In this document: piece after piece, positions 16,930-25,547 of the stretch
How the letters are laid out: each line of letters opens with the position of its first letter
Position numbering within the stretch: position 1 is the first letter of the stretch
DNA from: Intestinimonas timonensis
Lineage (GTDB): Bacteria; Bacillota; Clostridia; Oscillospirales; Oscillospiraceae
NCBI RefSeq assembly: GCF_900626145.1
Contig: NZ_LR130816.1
Location: 62,001 to 126,000, forward strand
Direction: 5' to 3'
DNA length: 64,000 nucleotides
Position numbers and translations under genes: made by a program
The notes under the pieces: model-generated
What the model was told of the DNA's origin: nothing
The model's input: only the letters and a program-made list of their open reading frames with translations
The model's database searches: none

Positions 16930-17825
16930 TGAAGAACACTGGGATCATTTATAGCAGCACAGAGCACACCCCTGTTGTGCTGCCTGAGATGGCCGAGCTG
17001 CTCCCACCTTTGAGCGAGGAGCAGCTCGGCGCGCTGGAGACGGACCTCCTGAAAAATGGGTGCTATACCTCCATCATCGTCAATGAGGATCTGGTCGTCA
17101 TCGACGGGCATAACCGAAAATCCCTGTGCGACAAGCACGGCCTGCCTTATCAGATGCTGGTGTTCGCCTTTGACAATCTGCTGGAGGCCAAGCAGTGGGC
17201 GCTGGATACCCAGAAGGGCCGCCGCAACCTGGACAAGTGGGAACTGGGTAAGATCGCCCTGAAGCTCAAGCCGGAGATCGAAGCCAGGGCTAAGGCAAAC
17301 CAGGGTACGCGAACTGACCTTTCGGCAACATTGCCGGAAAGTTCCGTTCCTGTTGACACCCGCAAAGAACTGGCAGACTCCGTTGGACTGGGTGAGAGGA
17401 CCATGGGCAAGGTGATGCAGATCGACGAGCACGCCCCCGCAGCGGTCAAGCAGGCGCTGGACAAGAAGGAACTGTCCATCAATCAGGGCTACCAGATCAC
17501 CAAGCAGGTGGAGGATCTGCCAGAGGAGCAGCGGGAGCAGGCCGCCCAGGAGGCGCTGGACATCCTGAAAGCAAAAAAGGAAATCCAGGAAAAGGACGCG
17601 GAGATCGACCGTGAGGGGAAGATCGCCGGAGTCTTCTGCAAGGCGTATGAAAAGGCGGTCCTGCTGGACCCCACAGAGGAAAATGTCCGGATCTGGGCTA
17701 AATGCACCCGCATGACCAGGGACGAGATGGAAGATACGGTGAAAGAGTCTCGTGAATTGGCGGAAGTGTTTCGGACCATTGCCGACCTCATGGAGCGCCT
17801 CCTGCCGGAAAGGGGGACGCTATGA
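16929..17825 (+). CDS. ParB/Srx-like N-terminal domain protein
   Basis: This 298-residue protein has a ParB-type nuclease-like N-terminal domain (about 1-100; LPPLSEEQLGALETDLL, then VVIDGHNRKSLCDKHG, the GHxR-type motif). A KorB/ParB-like helix-turn-helix region follows around 140-190 (DTRKELADSVGLGERTMGKVMQI), then a charged coiled-coil region around 195-230. Its ATG overlaps the ssb stop. The family includes partition proteins and regulators; with ParM/ParR-like genes downstream, a maintenance role is plausible but it could also be a transcriptional regulator. Confidence 0.78.
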   Translation: MKNTGIIYSSTEHTPVVLPEMAELLPPLSEEQLGALETDLLKNGCYTSIIVNEDLVVIDGHNRKSLCDKHGLPYQMLVFAFDNLLEAKQWALDTQKGRRNLDKWELGKIALKLKPEIEARAKANQGTRTDLSATLPESSVPVDTRKELADSVGLGERTMGKVMQIDEHAPAAVKQALDKKELSINQGYQITKQVEDLPEEQREQAAQEALDILKAKKEIQEKDAEIDREGKIAGVFCKAYEKAVLLDPTEENVRIWAKCTRMTRDEMEDTVKESRELAEVFRTIADLMERLLPERGTL

Positions 17826-18319
17826 CGGAAATGAGTGTCCGCCAGTGGCAGGAGCGGTTTCGTGCCGGGGATTTTTCCTCGAAAGATCGTGCCGTTCAGT
17901 GTGAGGCCGGGTGGTATGACTGGTTCTGCCAGGATGACGCGCTGGCCGGACGGCTCCAGAAGTTGAGCAAGGTGGTCGTGGGGATCACCGACCCCTATAT
18001 CCTGGACCACTACTATGTCTGGTTCAAGAACAACTGCCCGCTGTCCGGCCCGCTCTATGATGATGTGCGGTTTGAACCGCTGCATGGTGACCGCAACGGG
18101 AGATATTTTGTGGTCATACGGGACAGTCCCCATGAGACCCATAAGTGGACCATCTACACGGAGCGCCATGGATTTAAACAGCCGGAATTCACCTGTGCAA
18201 ACGTGCGGGATATGCTCCGCCATATCAACACCATGGCCCCGGAAACCTGGCGCGGTGATCCGCAGCCTGCAAAAGCACCGCGTTCCCCTCAAAAGAAGCG
18301 AAAGGAGGCAGAACGATGA
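17822..18319 (+). CDS. Hypothetical ICE protein
   Basis: This is a 165-residue soluble protein with no domain I can name. It is Trp/Tyr/Cys-rich in the middle (AGWYDWFCQDDALAGRL, then YYVWFKNNCPLSGPLYDDV) and ends in a Lys/Arg/Pro-rich tail (PRSPQKKRKEAER) that may contact nucleic acid. It overlaps both neighbours by four bases (ATGA), so it is translationally coupled to the ParB-like gene and the next unknown gene. Confidence 0.65.
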   Translation: MTEMSVRQWQERFRAGDFSSKDRAVQCEAGWYDWFCQDDALAGRLQKLSKVVVGITDPYILDHYYVWFKNNCPLSGPLYDDVRFEPLHGDRNGRYFVVIRDSPHETHKWTIYTERHGFKQPEFTCANVRDMLRHINTMAPETWRGDPQPAKAPRSPQKKRKEAER

Positions 18320-18735
18320 ACCGGGAAAACGCGGGTGCCAAGCCGACTGCTCCGCCCAGACTGCCGCCAGAGGCGGAGCAGGAGATCCTGGAGGCGTTGT
18401 TCGAGGGAATGGAGATCCACTCCAGCGAGATCGCCGCGATCCTGAAAAAACATGGCGTGTGCGGGGATATGGAGGCCCTCCAGGACAGCTACCGCAAACG
18501 CCTGGGCCAGCGGCTCATGGCCAGTCTCCGGGATGAGAGTGGACGGCGTGAGGTGCTGGCCAACGGAAAAGGCAGCTATGTGGTGCTGGAGGGCTGCGGT
18601 GATAGACGGCAACTCAAACAGATCCGTCGCCGTATCCAGAGCCAGATGAATGGGCTGGATCTCTCGGCACGGAAAGTGTCCGGCAGGCTGACTGTTCTGG
18701 AACGGCTGGCCCACAAGTGGAGAAGGGCTGGTTGA
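18316..18735 (+). CDS. Hypothetical ICE protein, helical
   Basis: This 139-residue, highly charged protein is predicted by eye to be mostly helical, with a segment EILEALFEGMEIHSSEIAAIL that could be a small helix-turn-helix and a basic stretch RRQLKQIRRRIQSQ. It overlaps the upstream gene as ATGA and lies one base before the next. No known family recognised. Confidence 0.62.
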   Translation: MNRENAGAKPTAPPRLPPEAEQEILEALFEGMEIHSSEIAAILKKHGVCGDMEALQDSYRKRLGQRLMASLRDESGRREVLANGKGSYVVLEGCGDRRQLKQIRRRIQSQMNGLDLSARKVSGRLTVLERLAHKWRRAG

Positions 18736-18736
18736 G

Positions 18737-19105
18737 ATGGACGCAAAGACATTCTATGAGCAGATCGCCCCAGAACTGGACCCTGGCGGTTTCAAGCTAT
18801 ACTTTACGGCCCAAAAGCTGACAGGCTTTGATCTGTATGGGCAGTTCCCTTATGATGACTCCCGCGGGATGTTTGAAATGATGAACGGTCACCAGCTCAT
18901 GCGCTATCTGCTGGCGGATCAGTTCCATGCGGTTCGGTGGGAGATCGTGCCTGGAACCTGCTACCAACGGGCCGTCCTTCTCCCTATCGACTGCACCACA
19001 CCGGCATATCGGGCATTTGAGCAAAAGCTGTACACAGCAATACTGCAAAACTACCATCTAAATCCTCAGAAACAACATGATCGGAAGGAGCACGATACCA
19101 GATGA
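18737..19105 (+). CDS. Hypothetical ICE protein
   Basis: This is a 122-residue protein beginning MDAKTFYEQIAPELDPGGF. It has a mixed composition and no motif I can assign. It sits in the ssb-parB-parM operon and overlaps the ParM-like start by four bases, which suggests a role linked to element maintenance, but nothing in the sequence proves it. Confidence 0.6.
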   Translation: MDAKTFYEQIAPELDPGGFKLYFTAQKLTGFDLYGQFPYDDSRGMFEMMNGHQLMRYLLADQFHAVRWEIVPGTCYQRAVLLPIDCTTPAYRAFEQKLYTAILQNYHLNPQKQHDRKEHDTR

Positions 19106-20034
19106 ATGATGCAATTGTGATCGGCGTGGATCATGGCTATGCAGCCATGAAAACTGTCCACTTCTCCTTTCCCACCGGGTTAGTAGAGTACGAACACGAG
19201 CCGTACACCCAGAAAGATGTACTGGAGTACGGCGGCAGATACTATGTGGTGGGCAGCGGTCGTCAGCCCCTTCAGAGGGATAAGACCCAGACGGAGGACT
19301 ACTATCTGCTTACCCTGGCAGCCATCGCCAAAGAGCTGGAGCACCGGGGTGCGGAGCACACCGCCAGCATCCACCTGGCGGCGGGCCTGCCCCTGACCAG
19401 CTTTGGCCGGGACAAGAAGTCCTTCCGTTCGTATCTATACCGGGATGGGAGCGCCATTCCTTTTCGCTATGAGGGGCAGGACTATACCATCACCATCCAA
19501 GAAGTGTCCCTGTTTCCCCAGGGCTATGCTGCCGTCCTGACCCAGACGGAGCTGCTGGACGAGCCGTCCGTCATCGTGGCCGACATAGGCGGCTGGACGG
19601 TGGATCTGATGCGGCTGGACAACCGCATCCCCAACGCTGCCTCCTGCCGGAGTCTGGAACTGGGCATGATCCGCTGTGTCGATGAAATCAGCGAACAGGT
19701 GCGCCGGCTGTTCGGACTGTCCATGACGACCGCTCAGATCGAAAGCGCCCTGCGGGGCAGCTCCGGCGGGATGGACGAGCGGATCAGAGCGGTCATCCAT
19801 GCCCAGGCGGGCAAGTACGCCCGAAATCTGCTCTCGGCAGTCACAGAGAGCGGCCTGGACATCCGAGCCATGCCCGCCATTTTCCTGGGCGGCGGAGCGG
19901 CGCTCTTAAAGCGCCACCTTTCGGCCACAGACGGCCTGTGCCGCCCGCTTATCCTGGATGACGTATCCCTGAACGCTAAAGGATATGAGCGCCTTGTGGG
20001 GCAGATGTCGCGGGGTGTCGGCAATGGCAGGTAA
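19102..20034 (+). CDS. ParM/StbA-like actin-type ATPase for DNA segregation
   Basis: This 310-residue actin-fold protein has phosphate-1 motif IVIGVDHGYAAMKT, phosphate-2 motif VIVADIGGWTVDLMRL, an adenosine motif IFLGGGAALLKRHL, and connecting ASIHLAAGLPLTSFG. It belongs to the ParM/AlfA-like bacterial actins that push plasmid copies apart as dynamic filaments. The small downstream gene overlapping its 3' end fits the ParR adaptor. On an ICE this pair would stabilise the excised circular form. It overlaps the upstream gene as ATGA. Confidence 0.85.
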   Translation: MNDAIVIGVDHGYAAMKTVHFSFPTGLVEYEHEPYTQKDVLEYGGRYYVVGSGRQPLQRDKTQTEDYYLLTLAAIAKELEHRGAEHTASIHLAAGLPLTSFGRDKKSFRSYLYRDGSAIPFRYEGQDYTITIQEVSLFPQGYAAVLTQTELLDEPSVIVADIGGWTVDLMRLDNRIPNAASCRSLELGMIRCVDEISEQVRRLFGLSMTTAQIESALRGSSGGMDERIRAVIHAQAGKYARNLLSAVTESGLDIRAMPAIFLGGGAALLKRHLSATDGLCRPLILDDVSLNAKGYERLVGQMSRGVGNGR

Positions 20035-20323
20035 GCGGCGGCTCAACCTTTCTTTTTCTCTGACATCACCCCAACAGCGTGATGCATGGCACATTCTCAG
20101 CTCCATTCCTGCCGGGAAACGGACAGACGCTGTGTGTCGGATGGTGTGTAAAGCCCATGAACAGGATGCCCTCCTGTCTGCCATCCGTGGGCTGATTCGG
20201 GAAGAGTTGCGCAATTTGGATCTGACAACAGAAAAAAGCCAGCAGGCACAGGCCGAGGACATGGATGAGAATGTCCTCGGCTTTCTTCTTGCCCTGCAGC
20301 AGGAAGGAGATGAGATCACCTGA
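20024..20323 (+). CDS. ParR-like centromere-binding adaptor
   Basis: This 99-residue protein starts MAGKRRLNLSFSLTSPQQR, a basic beta strand followed by the helix-loop-helix AWHILSSIPAGKRTDAVCRMVC. That resembles the RHH N-terminal half of ParR proteins, with a helical acidic C-terminus for filament contact. It overlaps the ParM-like gene by 11 bases. No iterated centromere repeats were seen upstream, so the DNA site is unknown. It is followed by a methyltransferase gene whose probable CTG start overlaps its stop. Confidence 0.72.
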   Translation: MAGKRRLNLSFSLTSPQQRDAWHILSSIPAGKRTDAVCRMVCKAHEQDALLSAIRGLIREELRNLDLTTEKSQQAQAEDMDENVLGFLLALQQEGDEIT

Positions 20324-21489
20324 TACGCCATTTTGATATGTTCGCCGGGATCGGCGGATTCCGGGCCGGACTGGATCGGGCTGGAGGTTTCCGGTGCGTG
20401 GGTCACTGTGAGATCGACAAATACGCTGACGCCAGCTACCGTGCCATCCATGATATTCGAAGGGAGGAGCGATACTATCCAGATGCAAGAAAAATCGACC
20501 CCAACGACCTGCCCGACTTCGACCTCCTGTGCGGGGGATTCCCCTGCCAGGCATTTTCAAATGCTGGCCGAAGAAAGGGATTTGAAGATGCCAGAGGCAC
20601 TCTCTTCTTTGAGATTGCCCGCCTGGCTCAAGCCAGACGACCTGCGTATCTTTTGCTTGAGAACGTTCCAGGACTGCTTACGCATGACCAGGGCCGGACG
20701 TTTTCTGCCATCCTCGCCACGCTTAATGACTTGGGGTACCGCGTGGAATGGATGGTGCTTAACAGCGCGGATTTCCACGTCCCCCAGGTCCGAAAGCGGG
20801 TGTTCATTGTCGGATATCTTGATCCCCGATGCGCCGGAAAAATACTTCCTGTCTTCGGAACAGACGGAAAAGCTCTTATACAAATCCTCGGAGGCCCACA
20901 GGGCTCAAGAGTCTATGACCCCGGAGGGGCCGCCTGCACACAGACCGCCGGAGGCGGAGGAAAAGGGGTAAAGACCGGGCTGTATCTGATGAAGCCTGAC
21001 TCGGCGCAGTCCTGTTTTGTGGATCTGTGTATCGGCAGGCCGACACCGACTGAAAATGCCAGGTGTCTGACTGCCAGATATAGTCAAACGACACTCTGTA
21101 ACCACCGTGGCGAACGCTCTGGGGTCCTGCTGATCAAAGAAGCGACTAAGCGCGGCTATAAAGAGGCGATGGTGGGCGATACCGTTGACCTGGGATATGC
21201 GGGCAGCAATACACGCCGCGGGCGTGTAGGACGGGATATCGCACACACACTGGAGACCAGCTGTATCCAAGGTATCGTGGAGCGCGGCGGACGCATCCGC
21301 CGCCTGATGCCCCGTGAAAGCCTTCGGCTCCAAGGATTTGCGGAAGAACAGATCGACAAGATCCTGGCTATCACCTCAGATGCCCAGGCCTACAAGCAGG
21401 CCGGAAACAGCGTCACCGTTACTGTGATCGAGGCCATTGGCCGCCGCATCCGGGCAGTGGATGAGGAACTGAGAGGAGCGGCAGCATGA
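20320..21489 (+). CDS. DNA (cytosine-5) methyltransferase, probable CTG start
   Basis: This 389-residue C5 methyltransferase has motif I (DMFAGIGGFRAGL), motif IV with catalytic Cys (GGFPCQAFSNAGRR), motif VI (LLENVPGLL), motif VIII (QVRKRVFIVG) and motif X (QAGNSVTVTVIEAI). The first ATG (20338) would cut off the strand before motif I. The codons IRHFD upstream restore it, and CTG at 20320 overlaps the ParR stop with AAGGAG ten bases before. No cognate restriction gene is adjacent, so it looks like an orphan, anti-restriction-type methylase of the ICE. The target sequence is not predictable by eye. Confidence 0.9.
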   Translation: MIRHFDMFAGIGGFRAGLDRAGGFRCVGHCEIDKYADASYRAIHDIRREERYYPDARKIDPNDLPDFDLLCGGFPCQAFSNAGRRKGFEDARGTLFFEIARLAQARRPAYLLLENVPGLLTHDQGRTFSAILATLNDLGYRVEWMVLNSADFHVPQVRKRVFIVGYLDPRCAGKILPVFGTDGKALIQILGGPQGSRVYDPGGAACTQTAGGGGKGVKTGLYLMKPDSAQSCFVDLCIGRPTPTENARCLTARYSQTTLCNHRGERSGVLLIKEATKRGYKEAMVGDTVDLGYAGSNTRRGRVGRDIAHTLETSCIQGIVERGGRIRRLMPRESLRLQGFAEEQIDKILAITSDAQAYKQAGNSVTVTVIEAIGRRIRAVDEELRGAAA

Positions 21490-22457
21490 GTGAAATAGGG
21501 CTGAAAGATCAGTGCTTCGGCGTGGAAGTGGAACTGACCGGAATCACTCGTGAACAGGCGGCCCAAGCCTTGGCAGATTATTTTGGGACGGAGCCTCGCC
21601 GTGGCGATGACTACTACGACAGCTGGTATGTGCGGGATGGGGAGGGAAAAGAATGGCGGCTTATGAGCGATAGTAGTATCCGTGGAGAACAAAAAGTGGG
21701 TGCCAGATACACCTCCACCTCAGATCCGAGGTATCGTGTGGAAATGGTCACGCCCAAACTGACCTATGCGGAATTGCCCAAATTTCAGGAATGCGTCCGC
21801 CGTGTCCGCACCGCAGGAGGAAAAGTCAATTCCTCCTGCGGTATCCATATCCATGTGGATGCTGCAAACCACAACCGGCAGTCGCTAAAAAATCTCATCG
21901 GGATCATGTATTCCAAAGAGGATATTTTGTTCAAGGCATTGCAGGTCAATGAGTCTCGGGCCTCCAGGTGGTGTCAGAAGGTACGGGAACCCATGCTGCA
22001 AAAGGCACGCAAGCTTTCATCCGAAGAAACCAAAAAACTGACACAGCTGGAAGCCATCTGGTACGAGGGGGACAACGGCAGTACAGAGCACTACAACTGG
22101 ACACGGTACTATGCGCTCAATCTCCATTCTGTGTTTTACCGAGGGACCGTGGAATTTCGCTGTTTTAACTCCACTCTCCATGCGGGCCGGGCTGCCGCTT
22201 ATGTGAATCTGTGCCTTGCCATATCGGCCCAAGCCATCGCCCAGCGCAGCACCGTCATGCGCAAGACGCAAAGTGACAACGAACTGTTCACCTTCCGGGT
22301 GTGGTTGGTACGCCTTGGGTTGAATGGACCGGAGTTCAAGCACACGCGGGATCATCTTCTGGCCAACTTGGACGGGAATCGGGCATGGCGCTATGACAAG
22401 GACAGCTATGATGTCAATAAGAAAAAGAAAAACCGAAGCAGTGAGGTGGCACGATGA
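21486..22457 (+). CDS. Amidoligase family (COOH-NH2 ligase) enzyme
   Basis: This 323-residue protein begins GLKDQCFGVEVELTG, the FGxExE start of the amidoligase fold (glutamine synthetase-like). A conserved RVEMVTPKL (E plus P) and a CGIHIHVDAA histidine motif follow, with RGTVEFRCFNSTL near residue 215. These enzymes are predicted to ligate carboxylates to amines using ATP. On mobile elements they occur with GGCT-like proteins, as here two genes downstream. Start and stop overlap the neighbours as ATGA. The substrate (peptide, protein or nucleotide-linked) is unknown. Confidence 0.85.
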   Translation: MSEIGLKDQCFGVEVELTGITREQAAQALADYFGTEPRRGDDYYDSWYVRDGEGKEWRLMSDSSIRGEQKVGARYTSTSDPRYRVEMVTPKLTYAELPKFQECVRRVRTAGGKVNSSCGIHIHVDAANHNRQSLKNLIGIMYSKEDILFKALQVNESRASRWCQKVREPMLQKARKLSSEETKKLTQLEAIWYEGDNGSTEHYNWTRYYALNLHSVFYRGTVEFRCFNSTLHAGRAAAYVNLCLAISAQAIAQRSTVMRKTQSDNELFTFRVWLVRLGLNGPEFKHTRDHLLANLDGNRAWRYDKDSYDVNKKKKNRSSEVAR

Positions 22458-22705
22458 AAATGCGCATTGAAGATACCGTGTACGAGGGTACCGGGACAGA
22501 AATCATGGATCAGCTTCGGAAAGCTGCCTTTGACCCCACGGAGTTTCCGGACACAGAAAGCTATATTTGGCAGCTTCGCAGCAACTTCATCCGCATGACG
22601 GATCAGGACTGCATTCTGCCGGATTGCGGTGTAGAAGCACAGGCGCAGACCATGATCATGGCGCTGGCGAAGATCGGCGCGCTGGAGGTGTTGGACCATA
22701 ACTGA
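22454..22705 (+). CDS. Small hypothetical protein between amidoligase and GGCT genes
   Basis: This is an 83-residue protein starting MKMRIEDTVYEGTGTEIMDQ, acidic, with alternating strand and helix character. It overlaps the amidoligase stop by four bases and ends just before the GGCT-like gene, so it belongs to the same translational unit. No family recognised; being locked between the two enzymes, it could be a substrate or carrier. Confidence 0.6.
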   Translation: MKMRIEDTVYEGTGTEIMDQLRKAAFDPTEFPDTESYIWQLRSNFIRMTDQDCILPDCGVEAQAQTMIMALAKIGALEVLDHN

Positions 22706-22712
22706 AGATAAA

Positions 22713-23237
22713 TTGTATTTCGCCTACGGCAGCAACATCAACCTGGATCAGATGGCCTACCGCTGTCCCGCGGCCCAGGTGGTGGGGCCGGTCGTGCTGG
22801 AGGGATATGAACTGCTGTTTCGTGGCAACGCAAGCGGAAATGGCGTTGCCACCATCAAGCCCAAGGAAGGTAAGCAGGTCCATGGCCTGCTTTGGCGGAT
22901 CACACCAGGCTGTGAGCGGTCTCTCGATCTCTATGAGGGATATCCCCACCTATACGAAAAAGAGTCTGTTGCTGTGCGGGATAATGCGGGGCGGCAGCTG
23001 ACTGTCATGGCCTATGTGATGACGGATGGGGATCGGTGGCGCTCTCCCGCCCTGCCCTCGGAATATTATTACCAGGGCATTCGGGAGGGCTATCGCCAGA
23101 ACGGACTGCCACTGTCCAAATTAAAACAGGCGTGGGAGTATTGTGCCAAGGAACTGGATCAAGAGAGCAGTAGACTCAACCGTATCTGCGGCGGGCAGAC
23201 CAAATCGCCCAAGAAGCAACGTGGGAAAGAGCGATAG
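22713..23237 (+). CDS. Gamma-glutamylcyclotransferase (AIG2/GGCT)-like protein
   Basis: This 174-residue protein opens YFAYGSNINLDQMAYRCP, the classic GGCT signature, and has LDLYEGYPHLYEK with the conserved acid and SEYYYQGIREGY near 115. The family releases 5-oxoproline from gamma-glutamyl amines or trims related amides. Paired with an amidoligase it may reverse or edit the linkage made by that enzyme. TTG at 22713 is taken as start; an ATA at 22698 has the better-spaced GGAGGTG, so the true start may be five codons earlier. The C-terminal tail is basic. Confidence 0.82.
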   Translation: MYFAYGSNINLDQMAYRCPAAQVVGPVVLEGYELLFRGNASGNGVATIKPKEGKQVHGLLWRITPGCERSLDLYEGYPHLYEKESVAVRDNAGRQLTVMAYVMTDGDRWRSPALPSEYYYQGIREGYRQNGLPLSKLKQAWEYCAKELDQESSRLNRICGGQTKSPKKQRGKER

Positions 23238-23253
23238 GGGGAATGAGCGCCAC

Positions 23254-23658
23254 ATGAAAGTATTAGTTGTAGAACCGCAAAAGCCCTGCCGTGTGCAGGA
23301 GATCGATAGTCTCGCAGCTATGCAGCGGATCGTAGGCGGAGATATTGAAGCCGTGTACCCGTTCCAAGAGCCGGTTGCCCTGGTGTGCAATTCTGAGGGA
23401 AAGCTCCTTGGTCTGCCGATGAACCGCCCGCTGCTGGATAAAGATCGCCTGCCCTATGACATCATCTGCGGGACCTTCTTCATCGCTGGGCTTGGTCAGG
23501 AGGACTTTGTTTCCCTAACGGATGAGCAGCTCCAGCGGTACAAGTCCCTGTACGACAACGTGCAGATCCTTCCTGTGCGAGCGGCAACCGGAGAACAGGG
23601 ACGGATCGTTGGCGACCAACACATAAAAAAGAAAGGAAAAATTGACCATGAGAGATAA
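23254..23658 (+). CDS. DUF3846 domain protein
   Basis: This 134-residue protein starts MKVLVVEPQKPCRVQEIDS and contains LAAMQRIVGGDIEAVYPF and ICGTFFIAGLGQEDFVSLT, matching the DUF3846 pattern often seen on ICEs and phages of Firmicutes. The function is unknown. The ATG at 23254 has AGGGGG upstream. Its end overlaps the SAM synthetase start by 11 bases, so the two are coupled. Confidence 0.78.
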   Translation: MKVLVVEPQKPCRVQEIDSLAAMQRIVGGDIEAVYPFQEPVALVCNSEGKLLGLPMNRPLLDKDRLPYDIICGTFFIAGLGQEDFVSLTDEQLQRYKSLYDNVQILPVRAATGEQGRIVGDQHIKKKGKIDHER

Positions 23659-24799
23659 ATACATTTTGACCGCGGAGTCTGTTACCGAGGGTCACCCTGA
23701 CAAGCTCTGCGACACCATCGCGGATTCTGTTCTGGATGCCTGTCTCAAGGGTGACTCTTCCGCCCATGTGGCCTGCGAAGTACTGGCCACAGCTGGCAAA
23801 GTGCTGGTGGCCGGAGAGATCTCGGCAAAGATCATGCCGGATATCCCCTCCATTGCCTGCCAGACCATCCGGGAAGCTGGGTACACTGGGCTGGACTATG
23901 AGATCGAGGTCATTACCCACAATCAGAGCGACGATATTGCTCACGCTGTGCGGGAAGGAGTCCAGACTGGGGCTGGCGACCAGGGGATCGTGTATGGCTT
24001 TGCCTGTGATGAGACAGAATCCTATCTTCCTCTGCCGGTCATTCTTGCCCACCGGCTCACCCGGCTGCTGACCAACGCCAGAAAAACCGGGATGATCCAG
24101 GGCCTACGTCCGGACGGCAAGGCGCAGGTGTCTGTGGAGTACAACTTCGATATCCCCGTGCGTCTTGCATCGGTGGTTCTGTCCTGCCAGCATGACCCGG
24201 AGAAAGATCTGGACCAGCTGCGGGAGGAACTCATGGACCATGTGATCCAGCTCGCACTGCAGGAGCTGCTTCCCGATGGGGAAACGGAGATCCTGATCAA
24301 TCCATCGGGGCGGTTTGTCTATGGCGGATTTGAGGCGGATACCGGCCTTACGGGCCGCAAGCTGATGGTGGATACCTATGGCGGACTGGCACCTCACGGC
24401 GGTGGCGCGCTGTCAGGTAAAGACTCCACCAAGGTCGACCGCAGCGGAGCCTACATGGCCCGCTATATTGCAAAAAACATTGTATCTGCCGGTCTGGCGG
24501 ATCGCTGTACCGTCACTCTGGCCTATGCCATCGGAAAGGCAGCACCTGTGGCGGTCAACGTGGATACCGAAGGAACCGGCGAATACCGGGATGATGTGCT
24601 GGAACAGGCCGTCCGGGCAGTCTTTGACCTAACCCCCGCCGGGATGCGTCACACCCTCGGACTGGACAAGCCCATCTTTGCTCAGTTCTGCAACTATGGC
24701 GACTTTACCCATCCGGACGCTCCCTGGGAGCAGACGGACAAAGCGGAGGTACTGTGCAACGCCTGTCGCATCAAGGAAGCAGGTGTGTCGGACCGTTGA
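23648..24799 (+). CDS. metK: S-adenosylmethionine synthetase on the ICE
   Basis: This 383-residue enzyme has all MetK signatures: TAESVTEGHPDKLCDTIAD at the N-terminus, TGAGDQGIVYGFACDE (GAGDQG hexapeptide region) around 115, and PHGGGALSGKDSTKVDRSGA around 250. It makes S-adenosylmethionine from methionine and ATP. A mobile copy next to two methyltransferase genes suggests local supply of methyl donor or supply for an unusual modification. The ATG at 23648 is chosen; a TTG at 23642 is an alternative. The next gene starts at a TTG overlapping its stop. Confidence 0.92.
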   Translation: MRDKYILTAESVTEGHPDKLCDTIADSVLDACLKGDSSAHVACEVLATAGKVLVAGEISAKIMPDIPSIACQTIREAGYTGLDYEIEVITHNQSDDIAHAVREGVQTGAGDQGIVYGFACDETESYLPLPVILAHRLTRLLTNARKTGMIQGLRPDGKAQVSVEYNFDIPVRLASVVLSCQHDPEKDLDQLREELMDHVIQLALQELLPDGETEILINPSGRFVYGGFEADTGLTGRKLMVDTYGGLAPHGGGALSGKDSTKVDRSGAYMARYIAKNIVSAGLADRCTVTLAYAIGKAAPVAVNVDTEGTGEYRDDVLEQAVRAVFDLTPAGMRHTLGLDKPIFAQFCNYGDFTHPDAPWEQTDKAEVLCNACRIKEAGVSDR

Positions 24800-25539
24800 A
24801 ACATGTTGCCTCCTGTTCCTTTGGTAAGGACAGCCTTGCCACCATATTACTGGCGCTGGAACATGGGGAGCCTCTGGATGAGGCAGTATACTGTGAGGTC
24901 ATGTTCGACAAGGAGATCTCCGGCGAGGTGCCGGAACATCGAGATTTTATCTACACTACCGCCATTCCGGCTTTAGAACGCAGGGGTGTGAAGGTAACCG
25001 TCCTGCGCAGTGAGAAAACGTATGTGGATCTCTTCACAGGCAAAATCACCCGCGGTCCCAAGAAGGGCCTTCTGCGTTCTTTTCCCATCTGTGGACGGTG
25101 CGCTGTTCAGAGAGATTGCAAGCTGAAACCGATCCTGCGATACCAAAAAACGCTGCCGCCCGACACAGTTCAGTATATTGGGATCGCCAAGGACGAGCAG
25201 GAACGGCTGCTTCGATTGGCCGGGAACCGGGTCTCCTTACTGGACAAGTACAACTGCACAGAGGAAGACGCAAAGCAGCTCTGCCAGCGGGCAGGGCTGC
25301 TTTCGCCTGTCTACACATTTACAACCCGCGGGGGCTGCTGGTTCTGCCCTAACGCCAAAAGAAAAGAACTGCGCCATCTCTATGACTACCACCCGAACCT
25401 GTGGGAACGGATGTTAGAGCTGCAGGCCTTGCCCAACAAGGTGAGCGAGAAATTCAATCGCAGCGAGACCTTCTCTGACATTGACGCGGAGTTCCGTCTG
25501 GAAGATGCGCAGGAGAGTCTGTTCCAAAATGCTGCATAA
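24796..25539 (+). CDS. PP-loop (PAPS reductase-like) protein with two Cys clusters
   Basis: This 247-residue protein opens KHVASCSFGKDSLATILLAL, an SxGKDS ATP-pyrophosphatase loop. A first Cys group (FPICGRCAVQRDCK, about 103-113) and a second (TRGGCWFCPNAKRKEL, about 183-190) follow, probably binding an iron-sulfur cluster or zinc. The fold family includes PAPS reductase, DndC of phosphorothioate DNA modification and thiolation enzymes. Lack of other dnd genes argues against a standard phosphorothioate system. The TTG start at 24796 overlaps the metK stop (TTGA). Its substrate is unknown; context suggests nucleic-acid or nucleotide modification. Confidence 0.8.
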   Translation: MKHVASCSFGKDSLATILLALEHGEPLDEAVYCEVMFDKEISGEVPEHRDFIYTTAIPALERRGVKVTVLRSEKTYVDLFTGKITRGPKKGLLRSFPICGRCAVQRDCKLKPILRYQKTLPPDTVQYIGIAKDEQERLLRLAGNRVSLLDKYNCTEEDAKQLCQRAGLLSPVYTFTTRGGCWFCPNAKRKELRHLYDYHPNLWERMLELQALPNKVSEKFNRSETFSDIDAEFRLEDAQESLFQNAA

Positions 25540-25547
25540 AAAAGGAG

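Noticed and set aside
24796-25539. Canonical DNA phosphorothioation (dnd/ssp) system
   Set aside because: Only a DndC-like fold is present; no cysteine desulfurase, DndD or DndE partner lies nearby.
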